Shown: positions 1 to 6,486, numbered from the stretch's first letter. The stretch is DNA of 8,379 bases from an uncultured Ruminococcus sp. (GCA_902767285.1 CACXHC010000299.1:1-8379); one strand, 5' to 3'. A program made the numbers and translations. The notes: generated by a model not told the origin, from the sequence alone.

Positions 1-73
1 CGGATTTGTTTCAGTTTATAGAATGTTCGTTGAACAACATAAAATTTATATAGTAAAAGTTTTTTTTGCTTCT

Positions 74-113
74 TTTTTTTCAAAAAAGGTTTTCCCAAGA
101 AAAGCCAATTTTT
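74..113 (-). repeat. Dispersed terminator-like repeat, copy 1 (downstream of the GH13 gene)
   Basis: On the minus strand this 40-bp block begins 6 bp after the GH13 stop codon. It is an exact reverse complement of 8301-8340, which follows the last plus-strand gene. It contains a short stem, GGCTTTTC (99-106) pairing with GGAAAACC (88-95) across a TTG loop with one C-A mismatch and one G-T pair, then six T (82-87 read on the minus strand). That is the layout of an intrinsic terminator. Unlike copy 2, the sequence beyond it lacks the second GGTTTTCCC arm, so this copy cannot form the long hairpin. Family identity is not known to me; the repetition and position are directly visible, termination is inferred. 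Confidence 0.7.
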
Positions 114-119
114 TCTCAG

Positions 120-1445
120 TTACTTACATTTCCAAATATGATAGCTGTACGGTGCAAGTTCACTGCCTCCGCCGAAATCATGAACACCGCCGGTTACAAG
201 ATCGTCAGCTAATCCGTATCCTGCGTTAAAATGAGCCGTAAACGGTACACTGTCGGCATTGATTGCAACAAATACACGTTCGCCCTCGTAATCACGCTGG
301 ATTACACACTGCTTATTTGTCAAAACAGGAACTTTCAAATCGCCGTAGCAAAGAGCCTTGCACTCTTTATGAGCCTTCGCAAGTTTGCTTATAAGCTCGG
401 TCAGCTCGTTTTCCTGAGGTTTGTCAAAACAAGGACGAAGTGCCGGATCGCCGTCTTTCTTTTCCGCCTTTGTTCCCCACTCGCTTCCGTAGTAAACGCA
501 AGGAATACCGGGCATACCGAAAAGAAGAGTATACGCCAAGGGAAGGTGACGTTCGTTTGTTAGGATACTCGCTATTCTTGTTACGTCATGATTATCTGCA
601 AAACAGAGAAGGTGCATTCCTCGGTACTGACACCACTGTTCGGGGCCGAAACGGTTTTTGAGCGAATGGCATATCTCAAACAGATTCATGCTGTTTAAAC
701 TTGAGTACAGTCCTTTGTAACATTCATAGTTGGTCGCCGAGTGGAGCATTTCGGGGTTTACCCAGCGTGAATAATCTCCGTGGAGAAGCTCGCCTACAAG
801 AAAGAAATCTTCATTAAGCTCATCGGTGAATCGGCGTAAACGCTTAAGAAAATCAAAATCAAGGCAGTACGCTACATCAAGACGGATTCCGTCAATACCA
901 AAATATTCTATCCAGTATTTTACAGCGTCAAGAATATGTTCTGCAACAGCGGGATTGCGAAGATTCAGCTTTACAAGGTCGTAATGGTCCTCCCAGCCTT
1001 CGTACCACAAGCCGTCATTATAGCAGCTGTTGCCGTCAAAGTTGATGTTGAACCAATCTTTATAGGGTGAATCCCATCTTCTCTGACATACGTCACGAAA
1101 TTGCGGAAATCCTCTTCCGACATGATTAAACACGCCGTCAAGAACCACTTTTATTCCTTTTTCGTGGAACACATCACAGACTTTTTTAAAATCTTCGTTT
1201 GTGCCGAGTCGTCTGTCGATTTGTTTGTAGTTGCGTGTGTTGTAGCCGTGTGTGTCACTCTCGAAAACAGGCGAGAAATACACGGCATTACAGCCAAGTT
1301 TCACAATATGATCTGCCCAATCCAAAGCCTTCAAAATGCGATGTTCCTGTATGCCGTCATTTTCAAACGGTGCGTTGAACATTCCAAGAGGGTAGATTTG
1401 GTAGAATACTGCTTCATAGCCCCAGTTTTTTACGTTGTTTCCCAT
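120..1445 (-). CDS. Cytoplasmic GH13 alpha-amylase-family glycosidase
   Basis: A 441-residue GH13 enzyme predicted to hydrolyse alpha-glucosidic bonds of maltooligosaccharides or related alpha-glucans by a retaining mechanism. The four GH13 signature regions are present in order: VVLDGVFNH (100-108), GIDGIRLD (183-190), FLVGE (215-219) and FADNHD (282-287). These supply the expected nucleophile D190, acid/base E219 and stabiliser D287. A short C-terminal beta domain follows. There is no signal peptide, so it should act in the cytoplasm. It lacks the extra N-terminal domain of typical cyclomaltodextrinases and neopullulanases, and is shorter than they are. The start at 1445 is preferred: AAAGGAG sits 9 bp upstream, whereas the upstream in-frame ATG at 1463 immediately precedes that Shine-Dalgarno and would bury it in the coding region. 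It has its own promoter and operator (1467-1529), shared in design with the condensation operon. Exact substrate is not determinable; trehalose- or sucrose-type specificities cannot be excluded. Confidence 0.93.
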   Translation of the reverse strand: MGNNVKNWGYEAVFYQIYPLGMFNAPFENDGIQEHRILKALDWADHIVKLGCNAVYFSPVFESDTHGYNTRNYKQIDRRLGTNEDFKKVCDVFHEKGIKVVLDGVFNHVGRGFPQFRDVCQRRWDSPYKDWFNINFDGNSCYNDGLWYEGWEDHYDLVKLNLRNPAVAEHILDAVKYWIEYFGIDGIRLDVAYCLDFDFLKRLRRFTDELNEDFFLVGELLHGDYSRWVNPEMLHSATNYECYKGLYSSLNSMNLFEICHSLKNRFGPEQWCQYRGMHLLCFADNHDVTRIASILTNERHLPLAYTLLFGMPGIPCVYYGSEWGTKAEKKDGDPALRPCFDKPQENELTELISKLAKAHKECKALCYGDLKVPVLTNKQCVIQRDYEGERVFVAINADSVPFTAHFNAGYGLADDLVTGGVHDFGGGSELAPYSYHIWKCK

Positions 1446-1466
1446 ATAAAAAACTCCTTTCATAAA

Positions 1467-1499
1467 ATTTCGTAATACGAATATTTCATATTACGAAAT
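1467..1499 (-). promoter_or_regulatory. Palindromic operator upstream of the GH13 gene (putative MarR site)
   Basis: An exact inverted repeat with 11-bp arms (1467-1477 and 1489-1499) separated by 11 bp. It can also be read as two tandem palindromes, TTTCGTAATACGAAT (1468-1482, centre 1475) and TTTCATATTACGAAA (1484-1498, centre 1491), 16 bp apart. It abuts the -10 box and covers the predicted transcription start near 1494, where a bound repressor would block initiation. Because the start falls inside one arm, it should act as DNA rather than as an RNA hairpin. The block 1467-1507 matches 5881-5921 at 34 of 41 positions. Assignment to the neighbouring MarR protein is inferred from proximity and site symmetry. 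Confidence 0.82.
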
Positions 1500-1500
1500 A

Positions 1501-1529
1501 ATTTTACAACATACAGCGTCTTTTTTCAA
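1501..1529 (-). promoter_or_regulatory. Sigma-A-type promoter of the GH13 gene
   Basis: Read on the minus strand: -35 TTGAAA (1524-1529), a 17-bp spacer, and -10 TAAAAT (1501-1506). Transcription should begin around 1494, giving a leader of about 50 nt before the ATG at 1445. The same boxes with the same spacing occur at exactly the matching positions upstream of the condensation gene. Confidence 0.8.
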
Positions 1530-1587
1530 TATACATTTTTTCCAAAGAATATATATAACCAAATAACATTTTCATTTAAAAATTATA

Positions 1588-2406
1588 TTATCCCAGCAGT
1601 TTACAAAGCTCATCTGCAAACATTTGCGGATTTTCGGCTATAAGAAGATGTGTGCTGTTTGGAAATCTTACAGATTTGTAATCAGTTTTTACGTTCTCTC
1701 GATACCACCCCTCAAGTTCGGGCGAAAATATCGAACCGGGATCGGGATAAAAATATGTAAAAGGAACATTTATTTTTTCTACAATATATCTATTGTCCTG
1801 CTCTTTCATAGAATTGGCAAGACTGCTTATAACAGACTTGTTACACTTCATTAATCTTAGCAAAAGCCGTCTTGTAAGAACAAAATTTGGGATTTTAGAC
1901 ATACTCGGTACTGTTTCCAAAATAAATTTTTTATACTGATAAAACGAGTTCTTTTTTTCGTCATTTTCTCTATCCTGCTGTGTATACTGACCCTTATATA
2001 ATCCGAGTTTCCATTTGTTATCGTTTATCTGTTTTGGAGCCATATCGCACAGAACAATTTGTTTTAATCTGTCACAGCCAAAAATTTTGACGTAATTTAA
2101 AATAGTGCTTGCTCCCATAGACCACCCAACAATCGTTACGTTATTTAAATCAAGACCGCATATAAGCTCGTGAAGGTCATTTGCGAGCGTTTCCATGGTA
2201 GCCGCTCCCTTTTTTGCGGATTTACTTCCGCCGTGACCTCGGTGGTCATAAATAATACATCTTGCCTTGTCGCTCAAAATCACTGCCGGTTTGGAATAAA
2301 TAAGATGCGAGCTTGTCCAGCCGTGAAGCATAACAATTGTATCTTTTCCGCTGCCTGTATCCTCATAGTATAATTTTTCTCCGCTTTTTAAATTAAAAAA
2401 ACTCAT
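1588..2406 (-). CDS. Alpha/beta-hydrolase fold protein (thioesterase/esterase-like)
   Basis: A 272-residue single-domain alpha/beta hydrolase. Visible motifs are the oxyanion-hole HGW (28-30), a YDHRGHGGS segment (53-61) typical of the family, the nucleophile elbow GWSMG with Ser96, and a late His253 in STHLLIAENP. The acid is probably Asp222 in YPDPGS. There is no signal peptide. It is the last gene of the condensation/carrier/ligase cluster, so release of a carrier-bound acyl product or removal of misloaded acyl groups is a reasonable role; an unrelated esterase or lipase-like function is also possible. The start at 2406 is chosen because GGAG lies 8 bp upstream. An in-frame ATG at 2469 exists, but starting there would translate the whole terminator hairpin and add 21 unrelated residues. 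Expression probably depends on readthrough of that hairpin. No clear terminator is seen after the stop codon. Confidence 0.87.
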   Translation of the reverse strand: MSFFNLKSGEKLYYEDTGSGKDTIVMLHGWTSSHLIYSKPAVILSDKARCIIYDHRGHGGSKSAKKGAATMETLANDLHELICGLDLNNVTIVGWSMGASTILNYVKIFGCDRLKQIVLCDMAPKQINDNKWKLGLYKGQYTQQDRENDEKKNSFYQYKKFILETVPSMSKIPNFVLTRRLLLRLMKCNKSVISSLANSMKEQDNRYIVEKINVPFTYFYPDPGSIFSPELEGWYRENVKTDYKSVRFPNSTHLLIAENPQMFADELCKLLG

Positions 2407-2421
2407 TTCGACCACTCCAAT

Positions 2422-2466
2422 AAAAAAGCAAAATCCGCAGACACCACTAAAGCCCTGCGGATTTGC
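2422..2466 (-). terminator. Intrinsic terminator/attenuator between the ligase and hydrolase genes
   Basis: On the minus strand a 10-bp perfect stem (AAATCCGCAG, 2455-2464, with CTGCGGATTT, 2431-2440) encloses a 14-nt loop. Two more G-C pairs extend it past one bulged base, and it is followed at once by six T (2422-2427). It begins 12 bp after the ligase stop codon and ends 15 bp before the hydrolase start. The T-run is only on the minus-strand 3' side, so it is oriented to stop leftward transcripts. With no room for a separate promoter between it and the hydrolase, partial termination that lowers hydrolase dosage is the simplest reading. Confidence 0.85.
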
Positions 2467-2478
2467 CAAATTAAAAAA

Positions 2479-3993
2479 TTACTCGTTGATTTTTGCTCTT
2501 ATGATTTTCTTTGATGCTGTTTTTACAAACTCTTTATCTCTGAAAATTACCTTGACAATACGCTTTGCCGGAGGAAAGGTTTCGTTAACCTCATCGATTT
2601 TAGCTTGAATTTCTGCCTGAATATCATCGGATTTATAATCGGGGTCAGGATATACTTGTGCTGTGATGATACTGTTATCGGCATATACGACAATTTCCTT
2701 AATGGGCATAAAGAATGAGAACTGGTTTTCAAGTTCTTCGGGAGATACGTTCTCACCGTTTGACAAAATAATGAGATTTTTCTTTCTGCCGGTAATGTAG
2801 AGATATCCGTCATCGTCCTTGTAGCCGAGGTCACCCGTCATAAGCCAGCCATCGGGCGTGAGCGAATTTGCGGTTTCTTCCGGATTCTTGTAATATCCCT
2901 TCATTACGGATTTACTTTTAGCCCAAATTTCGCCGTCAACTATTTTTACTTCACAGCCTGTTATTATTTTGCCTACTGAATCGGGTTTTGTGCAGTTGCG
3001 AACACCGTTGCAGATCCTCGGGGAACACTCTGTCATGCCGTAACCCTGTGCTATCTCGATCCCAAATTCCTTGAAACCTTTTATTATGTCGGGACTGAGG
3101 TACGCACCGCCCGAATAAAGCATCTCGAAATCTTCGCCAAAAACTTGCTTGCCAATTGCTGTCTTGTCGGGATTTTTTTCGGACGCAAGCTGCATTTTGT
3201 TGAGTATCGTTCCCGCTATCATGGGAACGAACGTTGCGTAATTCGGCTTAAACACGGCAAGATTGCGAACTATGTGCATGAGCGAATCGTTAATGCAGAC
3301 CGTTACTCCGTTGTACAAACTGCAAAGAATATCGCAAGTGAGGCAGTAAACATGATGTATGGGAAGTACGGAGAGCAATTTTTTGCCTTTGTATGCGTCC
3401 TCTGTTTCACAAGTTGTATTATCGATAAGATTTGCGTGTGTAAGCATTACGCCTTTGCTGACTCCCGTTGTTCCTGATGTGAAGAGAATTGCCGAAACAT
3501 CAGACTCGCTAATATTGCCTTCGGGGAGCTGATTTTTATTTTCGTCTATTAAATCGCCCAAGAAAAGCATATCTTCACATTTTTTATTGAGATGAATAAA
3601 ATACTTAACTTTGGGACAAGTCTTTTTAAATAACGGTATATCGACAACGTGCTTATCATCGAGAAAAACAGCCACACTGTCGGAACGCATTATTTCATCG
3701 GCGATTTTTTCGATATTGTTTGTTGTATCTATCGGAACGGAAACATTTCCGCTGCACTGTATGCCGAACCATGCTTTGAGATACTCCGATGAAGTAGAAC
3801 CGACAACGGCTATATGCACTTTTTCGGAGAAATTCTTTTGTATCCATACGGCAACGCTGTCACAATCATTTTTGAACTGAGAAAAACTGACATCATAAAA
3901 CTGCTTTTTTTTGTATTCTCTGAGAAAAACGTTGTCGCCGTAAAGTTCTTTGCTTCTGTAAACCAAATCTTTTATGGTTTTAAGCTCACTCAT
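2479..3993 (-). CDS. AMP-forming acyl ligase (acyl-CoA/acyl-ACP synthetase family, ANL superfamily)
   Basis: A 504-residue adenylate-forming enzyme expected to activate a carboxylic acid with ATP and pass it to a thiol, most plausibly the phosphopantetheine of the carrier protein encoded immediately upstream. Core motifs in order: the phosphate-binding loop FTSGTTGVSKG (171-181), LPIHH (210-214), which is more typical of fatty acyl ligases than of amino-acid A domains, QGYGMTE (316-322), GWLMTGD (382-388), TGRKKN hinge region (401-406), and the C-terminal KTASKKIIR (491-499) with catalytic Lys496. In that last motif the usual glycine before the lysine is lysine (495), a small departure. The start has GGAGG 8 bp upstream, and the ATG overlaps the carrier gene's end by 8 bp, implying translational coupling. 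Chain length or identity of the acid cannot be read from sequence. Confidence 0.93.
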   Translation of the reverse strand: MSELKTIKDLVYRSKELYGDNVFLREYKKKQFYDVSFSQFKNDCDSVAVWIQKNFSEKVHIAVVGSTSSEYLKAWFGIQCSGNVSVPIDTTNNIEKIADEIMRSDSVAVFLDDKHVVDIPLFKKTCPKVKYFIHLNKKCEDMLFLGDLIDENKNQLPEGNISESDVSAILFTSGTTGVSKGVMLTHANLIDNTTCETEDAYKGKKLLSVLPIHHVYCLTCDILCSLYNGVTVCINDSLMHIVRNLAVFKPNYATFVPMIAGTILNKMQLASEKNPDKTAIGKQVFGEDFEMLYSGGAYLSPDIIKGFKEFGIEIAQGYGMTECSPRICNGVRNCTKPDSVGKIITGCEVKIVDGEIWAKSKSVMKGYYKNPEETANSLTPDGWLMTGDLGYKDDDGYLYITGRKKNLIILSNGENVSPEELENQFSFFMPIKEIVVYADNSIITAQVYPDPDYKSDDIQAEIQAKIDEVNETFPPAKRIVKVIFRDKEFVKTASKKIIRAKINE

Positions 3994-4225
3994 TCACAAG
4001 ACCTCCGAGATAATTAAGAAACTCACCAACATTTTTACATTTTACCGCATCTTCCTGAACGATTTCGACATCGAAACTATCCTCGGTATCGCCCATCATG
4101 CACATAACATCGTATGAATTGAAACCGAGATCCTCTATAAAACGGGATTCTTTGGTAATACTTTCAGGTTCAACTTCAACATATTCGCAGATTATCTCTT
4201 TCATCTTATCAAACATATCATTCAT
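3986..4225 (-). CDS. Acyl/peptidyl carrier protein
   Basis: A 79-residue acidic, helical carrier protein with the phosphopantetheine attachment motif DLGFNS (32-37), Ser37 being the predicted modification site. Flanking residues (FIEDLGFNSYDVMCMM) fit helix II of the ACP/PCP fold. It should tether the acyl group supplied by the ligase and present it to the condensation enzyme. The ATG at 4225 is preferred: GAGGT sits 7 bp upstream. The frame is open to a GTG at 4234, but that codon overlaps the Shine-Dalgarno itself; ATG at 4216 is a weaker alternative. It overlaps the ligase gene by 8 bp. Its separate position beside a stand-alone condensation gene, rather than in a fatty-acid synthesis operon, argues for a dedicated rather than housekeeping carrier. 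Confidence 0.92.
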   Translation of the reverse strand: MNDMFDKMKEIICEYVEVEPESITKESRFIEDLGFNSYDVMCMMGDTEDSFDVEIVQEDAVKCKNVGEFLNYLGGLVNE

Positions 4226-4251
4226 ATCAAACACCTCATATCAAAAATTAT

Positions 4252-4352
4252 GTGAACTACCCATTTTCTAATGCTAATAGGCTTCCTGCTTCAACGTCCT
4301 CGTAACCTACTAACTCCACAGGCATAAAATCGGGCTGAACCATCCCTACTTG
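4252..4352 (-). mobile_element. Relic of an IS200/IS605-type element: tnpB C-terminal tail and right end
   Basis: The otherwise compact operon has a 183-bp gap here. On the minus strand an open stretch from 4352 down to a TAG at 4257-4259 encodes 31 residues including MPVELVGYEDVEAGS, which resembles the extreme C-terminus of IS605-family TnpB proteins. The stop codon lies within GGGTAGTTCAC (4252-4262), which resembles the right terminus of such elements in Clostridia. An in-frame stop at 4353-4355 and the lack of any further tnpB sequence before the condensation gene's stop at 4409 show that only the 3' end survives. Recognition is from memory of the family, not from a search. The left edge of the relic is not defined and may extend toward 4390. 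Confidence 0.68.
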
Positions 4353-4408
4353 TTATTTATCAGACCAAAAGCTTTAATCCTCAAGCATCCAATACATTAT
4401 TTAGTTTA

Positions 4409-5815
4409 TTAAGTCATGTCTATAATTTCTTTGATTGTCTTGTCGGGGTTCTCAATACTGCGGAACAAAACTCTGCCCGTAAAGTAATAAAGGAACTCGA
4501 TTTGTTCGGGTGTAGCACAGTCTTTTTGATAGCCGAAGAAGAAGTTCAAACCGCCGTCACCGGGTCTGTGCATAGCTGTTATATACATAGGCTGCGGTTG
4601 TTTGCCGGAGCTGTACCATCTGCTCTTAAATCCGATATTTTTAAGATACGGAACAACGCTGTTGAGTGTTGCCGGCTGATATGTAAAATTCATGCTGTGA
4701 TAACTTCCGCCGGGAGCAACGCCGTAACGCTCTCTTGTTTCAGCCATATATTTAAGGGTTGAATAATCTGCGTGTATAAATAACTCTTCCTGAGCTTTTT
4801 TGATAATCTGCATGGACTCAAGAACGGTCGTATCAAGAGGCATTATCGTTCTGAGCGGGAAGCAGTGCATTCTTACTCCTCCGCATTTCTTGTTGAGAAC
4901 GGTGGAACGTCTGCTTACGAAATCTCTGATAGTTATATCTGTTTCTTCATCGTTGAATTTTGAAAGAACGGTTCTGATAGCGTGGAGAATCACCGCACTT
5001 ACGGGAATATCGTGTTCGTGTGCAAAATCGAGGATTTTGTTTGTGGAATCAACATCAAGTTCGTATGTAATTGTAGCACCGTCACCGTTGGAACTTGTGA
5101 GCATACCGAATCTTTGGTTTGGATTTCCGCTTGCCGCTCTGTACTCCAAAAGTTTTTCCTTGCCTCTGTAATCGGTGTATATCGGCTCGCCCATGTCAAG
5201 TTGTTTATGCCAGAACGCCTCATCTCTCTTTTGCTTGCGGCTGCCTTCATACTCAAGATCTTTCTTAACAGACTCAATATAAGATGTCATCGGCTTCGGA
5301 TACGGCAAGCCATACAAAAGACTGCTGTAAATTTCCATAACGTCTTTGGCGAAAGCGATAACCGAACCTGAATCCATACAAGCGTGATGAACGTTGAAAT
5401 AATAGCCGTTATAACCATTCGGAAGAGATACAATGACAATTCGGGAGAGCTTGCCGCCAAAAGTATCGAAGGGCTGAGAAGTCCACTTTGTAAGAACTTC
5501 GGTGACCTTATCTTCTTGCCATTCGGAAAAATCGTAATACTCGAAATACTCGTTCTGATACGGCTCTATATACTGCCACATTTCTTCTGTTTCGGGATCT
5601 TTCCAAATTCTCATTCTCATTGACTCGCATCTTTCAACAGCTCTGTTGAGTGCTTCACGAAGAGCCGCTACATTGAGTTTGGTTTGAAGATACTGACCTG
5701 TACCGATGTTAACGATCTCTTGTGTAGGGCTGTATTTCAATGTAAAAATGTGAACCAACTGTGACGGTGTCAAAGGATAACATTCACGAATAATGCCGCC
5801 GATATTTTTTTGCAT
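4409..5815 (-). CDS. Stand-alone NRPS-type condensation-domain protein
   Basis: A 468-residue protein the length of a single condensation domain, with no attached adenylation or carrier domain. It has the family's N-terminal YPLTPSQ segment (13-19), the active-site motif HHACMDS (143-149), in which His144 and Asp148 match HHxxxDG with serine in place of the usual glycine, and a later RDFVSRRS...HCFPLRT stretch (297-323) corresponding to the motif before the C-terminal lobe. It is expected to transfer an acyl group from the carrier protein to an amine, or to an alcohol as some family members do. It has no signal peptide or TM segment. The start has AAAGGTGA 5 bp upstream. It is the first gene after the operator-promoter at 5881-5943, with a leader of about 93 nt. 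Related acyltransferases of the PapA/wax-ester group share the HHxxxD motif and are the main alternative. Confidence 0.88.
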   Translation of the reverse strand: MQKNIGGIIRECYPLTPSQLVHIFTLKYSPTQEIVNIGTGQYLQTKLNVAALREALNRAVERCESMRMRIWKDPETEEMWQYIEPYQNEYFEYYDFSEWQEDKVTEVLTKWTSQPFDTFGGKLSRIVIVSLPNGYNGYYFNVHHACMDSGSVIAFAKDVMEIYSSLLYGLPYPKPMTSYIESVKKDLEYEGSRKQKRDEAFWHKQLDMGEPIYTDYRGKEKLLEYRAASGNPNQRFGMLTSSNGDGATITYELDVDSTNKILDFAHEHDIPVSAVILHAIRTVLSKFNDEETDITIRDFVSRRSTVLNKKCGGVRMHCFPLRTIMPLDTTVLESMQIIKKAQEELFIHADYSTLKYMAETRERYGVAPGGSYHSMNFTYQPATLNSVVPYLKNIGFKSRWYSSGKQPQPMYITAMHRPGDGGLNFFFGYQKDCATPEQIEFLYYFTGRVLFRSIENPDKTIKEIIDMT

Positions 5816-5859
5816 TTAAATCACCTTTCTGTTTTTTGTATCTCTTTTTTCAACATGAT

Positions 5860-5875
5860 ATTTGCAAAAGCAAAT
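5860..5875 (-). repeat. Small inverted repeat in the condensation-gene leader
   Basis: ATTTGC-AAAA-GCAAAT forms a 6-bp stem with a 4-nt loop in the predicted 5' untranslated region, about 45 nt upstream of the start codon. It has no T-run and lies too far from the ribosome binding site to mask it. Function unknown; it may be incidental in AT-rich DNA. Confidence 0.4.
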
Positions 5876-5880
5876 CAAAA

Positions 5881-5913
5881 ACTTCGCAACGCGAACATTT
5901 CATATTGCGAAAT
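5881..5913 (-). promoter_or_regulatory. Palindromic operator upstream of the condensation operon (putative MarR site)
   Basis: Second copy of the operator seen before the GH13 gene. It contains TTCGC-AAC-GCGAA (5883-5895, centre 5889) and TTTCATATTGCGAAA (5898-5912, centre 5905), again 16 bp between centres, and it abuts the -10 box. Relative to the GH13 copy, the paired positions 5887 and 5907 have changed together from T/A to C/G, keeping the symmetry of the long inverted repeat; other changes weaken the left arm. The marR gene ends 80 bp upstream of this site, making its product the obvious candidate repressor. Confidence 0.8.
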
Positions 5914-5914
5914 A

Positions 5915-5943
5915 ATTATACGTCATTATCATACTAATTTCAA
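5915..5943 (-). promoter_or_regulatory. Sigma-A-type promoter of the condensation operon
   Basis: Minus strand: -35 TTGAAA (5938-5943), 17-bp spacer, perfect -10 TATAAT (5915-5920). Transcription would begin near 5908, inside the operator. The strong boxes with an operator over the start point suggest high expression when repression is lifted. Confidence 0.85.
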
Positions 5944-5992
5944 TTGACATAACTACCAAAGATACGATAATTTTATATTTATTTTTTAATGC

Positions 5993-6442
5993 TTATTTTG
6001 CATCGTTTTCATCGGGATAATATGACAGAACTATTTTGAGAAGTCGTATTAATTCTCTTACGTCATCTTCTCCCAATATCTTAAAAAGTCCTTTGTAGTT
6101 GTTGTGGATTTCGGTGCGTTTTTCAATTGAAACTTGTTTTCCTTTTTCTGTGATATATGCCTTGACAACTCTTCTATCGTTCTCGTTTCTTTTGCGAACA
6201 ATAAGATCTTTTTGCTCAAGGCTGTTAAGTATATCGGCTATTCTTCCCGGAACAACATGGAGTTTTTTGCCCAATTCTCCGGCGGACGCTCCTTCTTCCA
6301 TATCCATAAGGCAATTAAGCACACCGTATTCTCCTCTTATACTGTTAAGCACTTCAATATTATTCTTTTTATTAAGAAAATCTGCTAATACACTGTATAA
6401 TTCCTCGGGTAAAGTTATATCGTTATCTTGCATTACACACAT
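5993..6442 (-). CDS. MarR-family winged-helix transcriptional regulator
   Basis: A 149-residue protein with the MarR layout: an N-terminal dimerisation helix, a winged helix-turn-helix (about 50-100) with recognition region VVPGRIADILNSLEQKDLI, and the wing signature NENDRRVVKAYITEKG (86-101) matching DxRxxxxxLTxxG. C-terminal helices complete the dimer interface. MarR proteins bind palindromes as dimers and usually release DNA on binding small, often lipophilic or phenolic ligands. Two matching palindromes lie over the transcription starts of the condensation operon and the GH13 gene, its likely targets. The start is uncertain: AGGAG is 3 bp from ATG at 6442 and 12 bp from ATG at 6433. No copy of the operator is seen at its own promoter, so autoregulation is not supported. 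Confidence 0.93.
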   Translation of the reverse strand: MCVMQDNDITLPEELYSVLADFLNKKNNIEVLNSIRGEYGVLNCLMDMEEGASAGELGKKLHVVPGRIADILNSLEQKDLIVRKRNENDRRVVKAYITEKGKQVSIEKRTEIHNNYKGLFKILGEDDVRELIRLLKIVLSYYPDENDAK

Positions 6443-6486
6443 ACTCTCCTATTTTTAGATTTTGCTTGGTTTTCTTTCTTTTATGT

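Noticed and set aside
1446..1463. Upstream ATG for the GH13 gene
   Set aside because: The first codons would be made of the Shine-Dalgarno sequence (ATGAAAGGAG) that serves the ATG at 1445.
1101..1475. Plus-strand 124-residue open frame opposite the GH13 gene
   Set aside because: It is antisense to conserved GH13 catalytic regions, has no ribosome binding site and no recognisable domain; a shadow frame.
1508..1587. Search for a terminator between the hydrolase and GH13 genes
   Set aside because: The interval is AT-rich but holds no convincing stem with a T-run, so none is annotated; readthrough into the GH13 gene remains possible.
2407..2469. N-terminal extension of the hydrolase by 21 residues to an upstream ATG
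   Set aside because: The extension would encode the terminator hairpin, has no ribosome binding site, and a good GGAG site precedes the ATG at 2406.
4800..5371. Overlapping plus-strand open frames opposite the condensation gene
   Set aside because: They lie antisense to the condensation active-site and C-terminal regions and show no independent coding signs.
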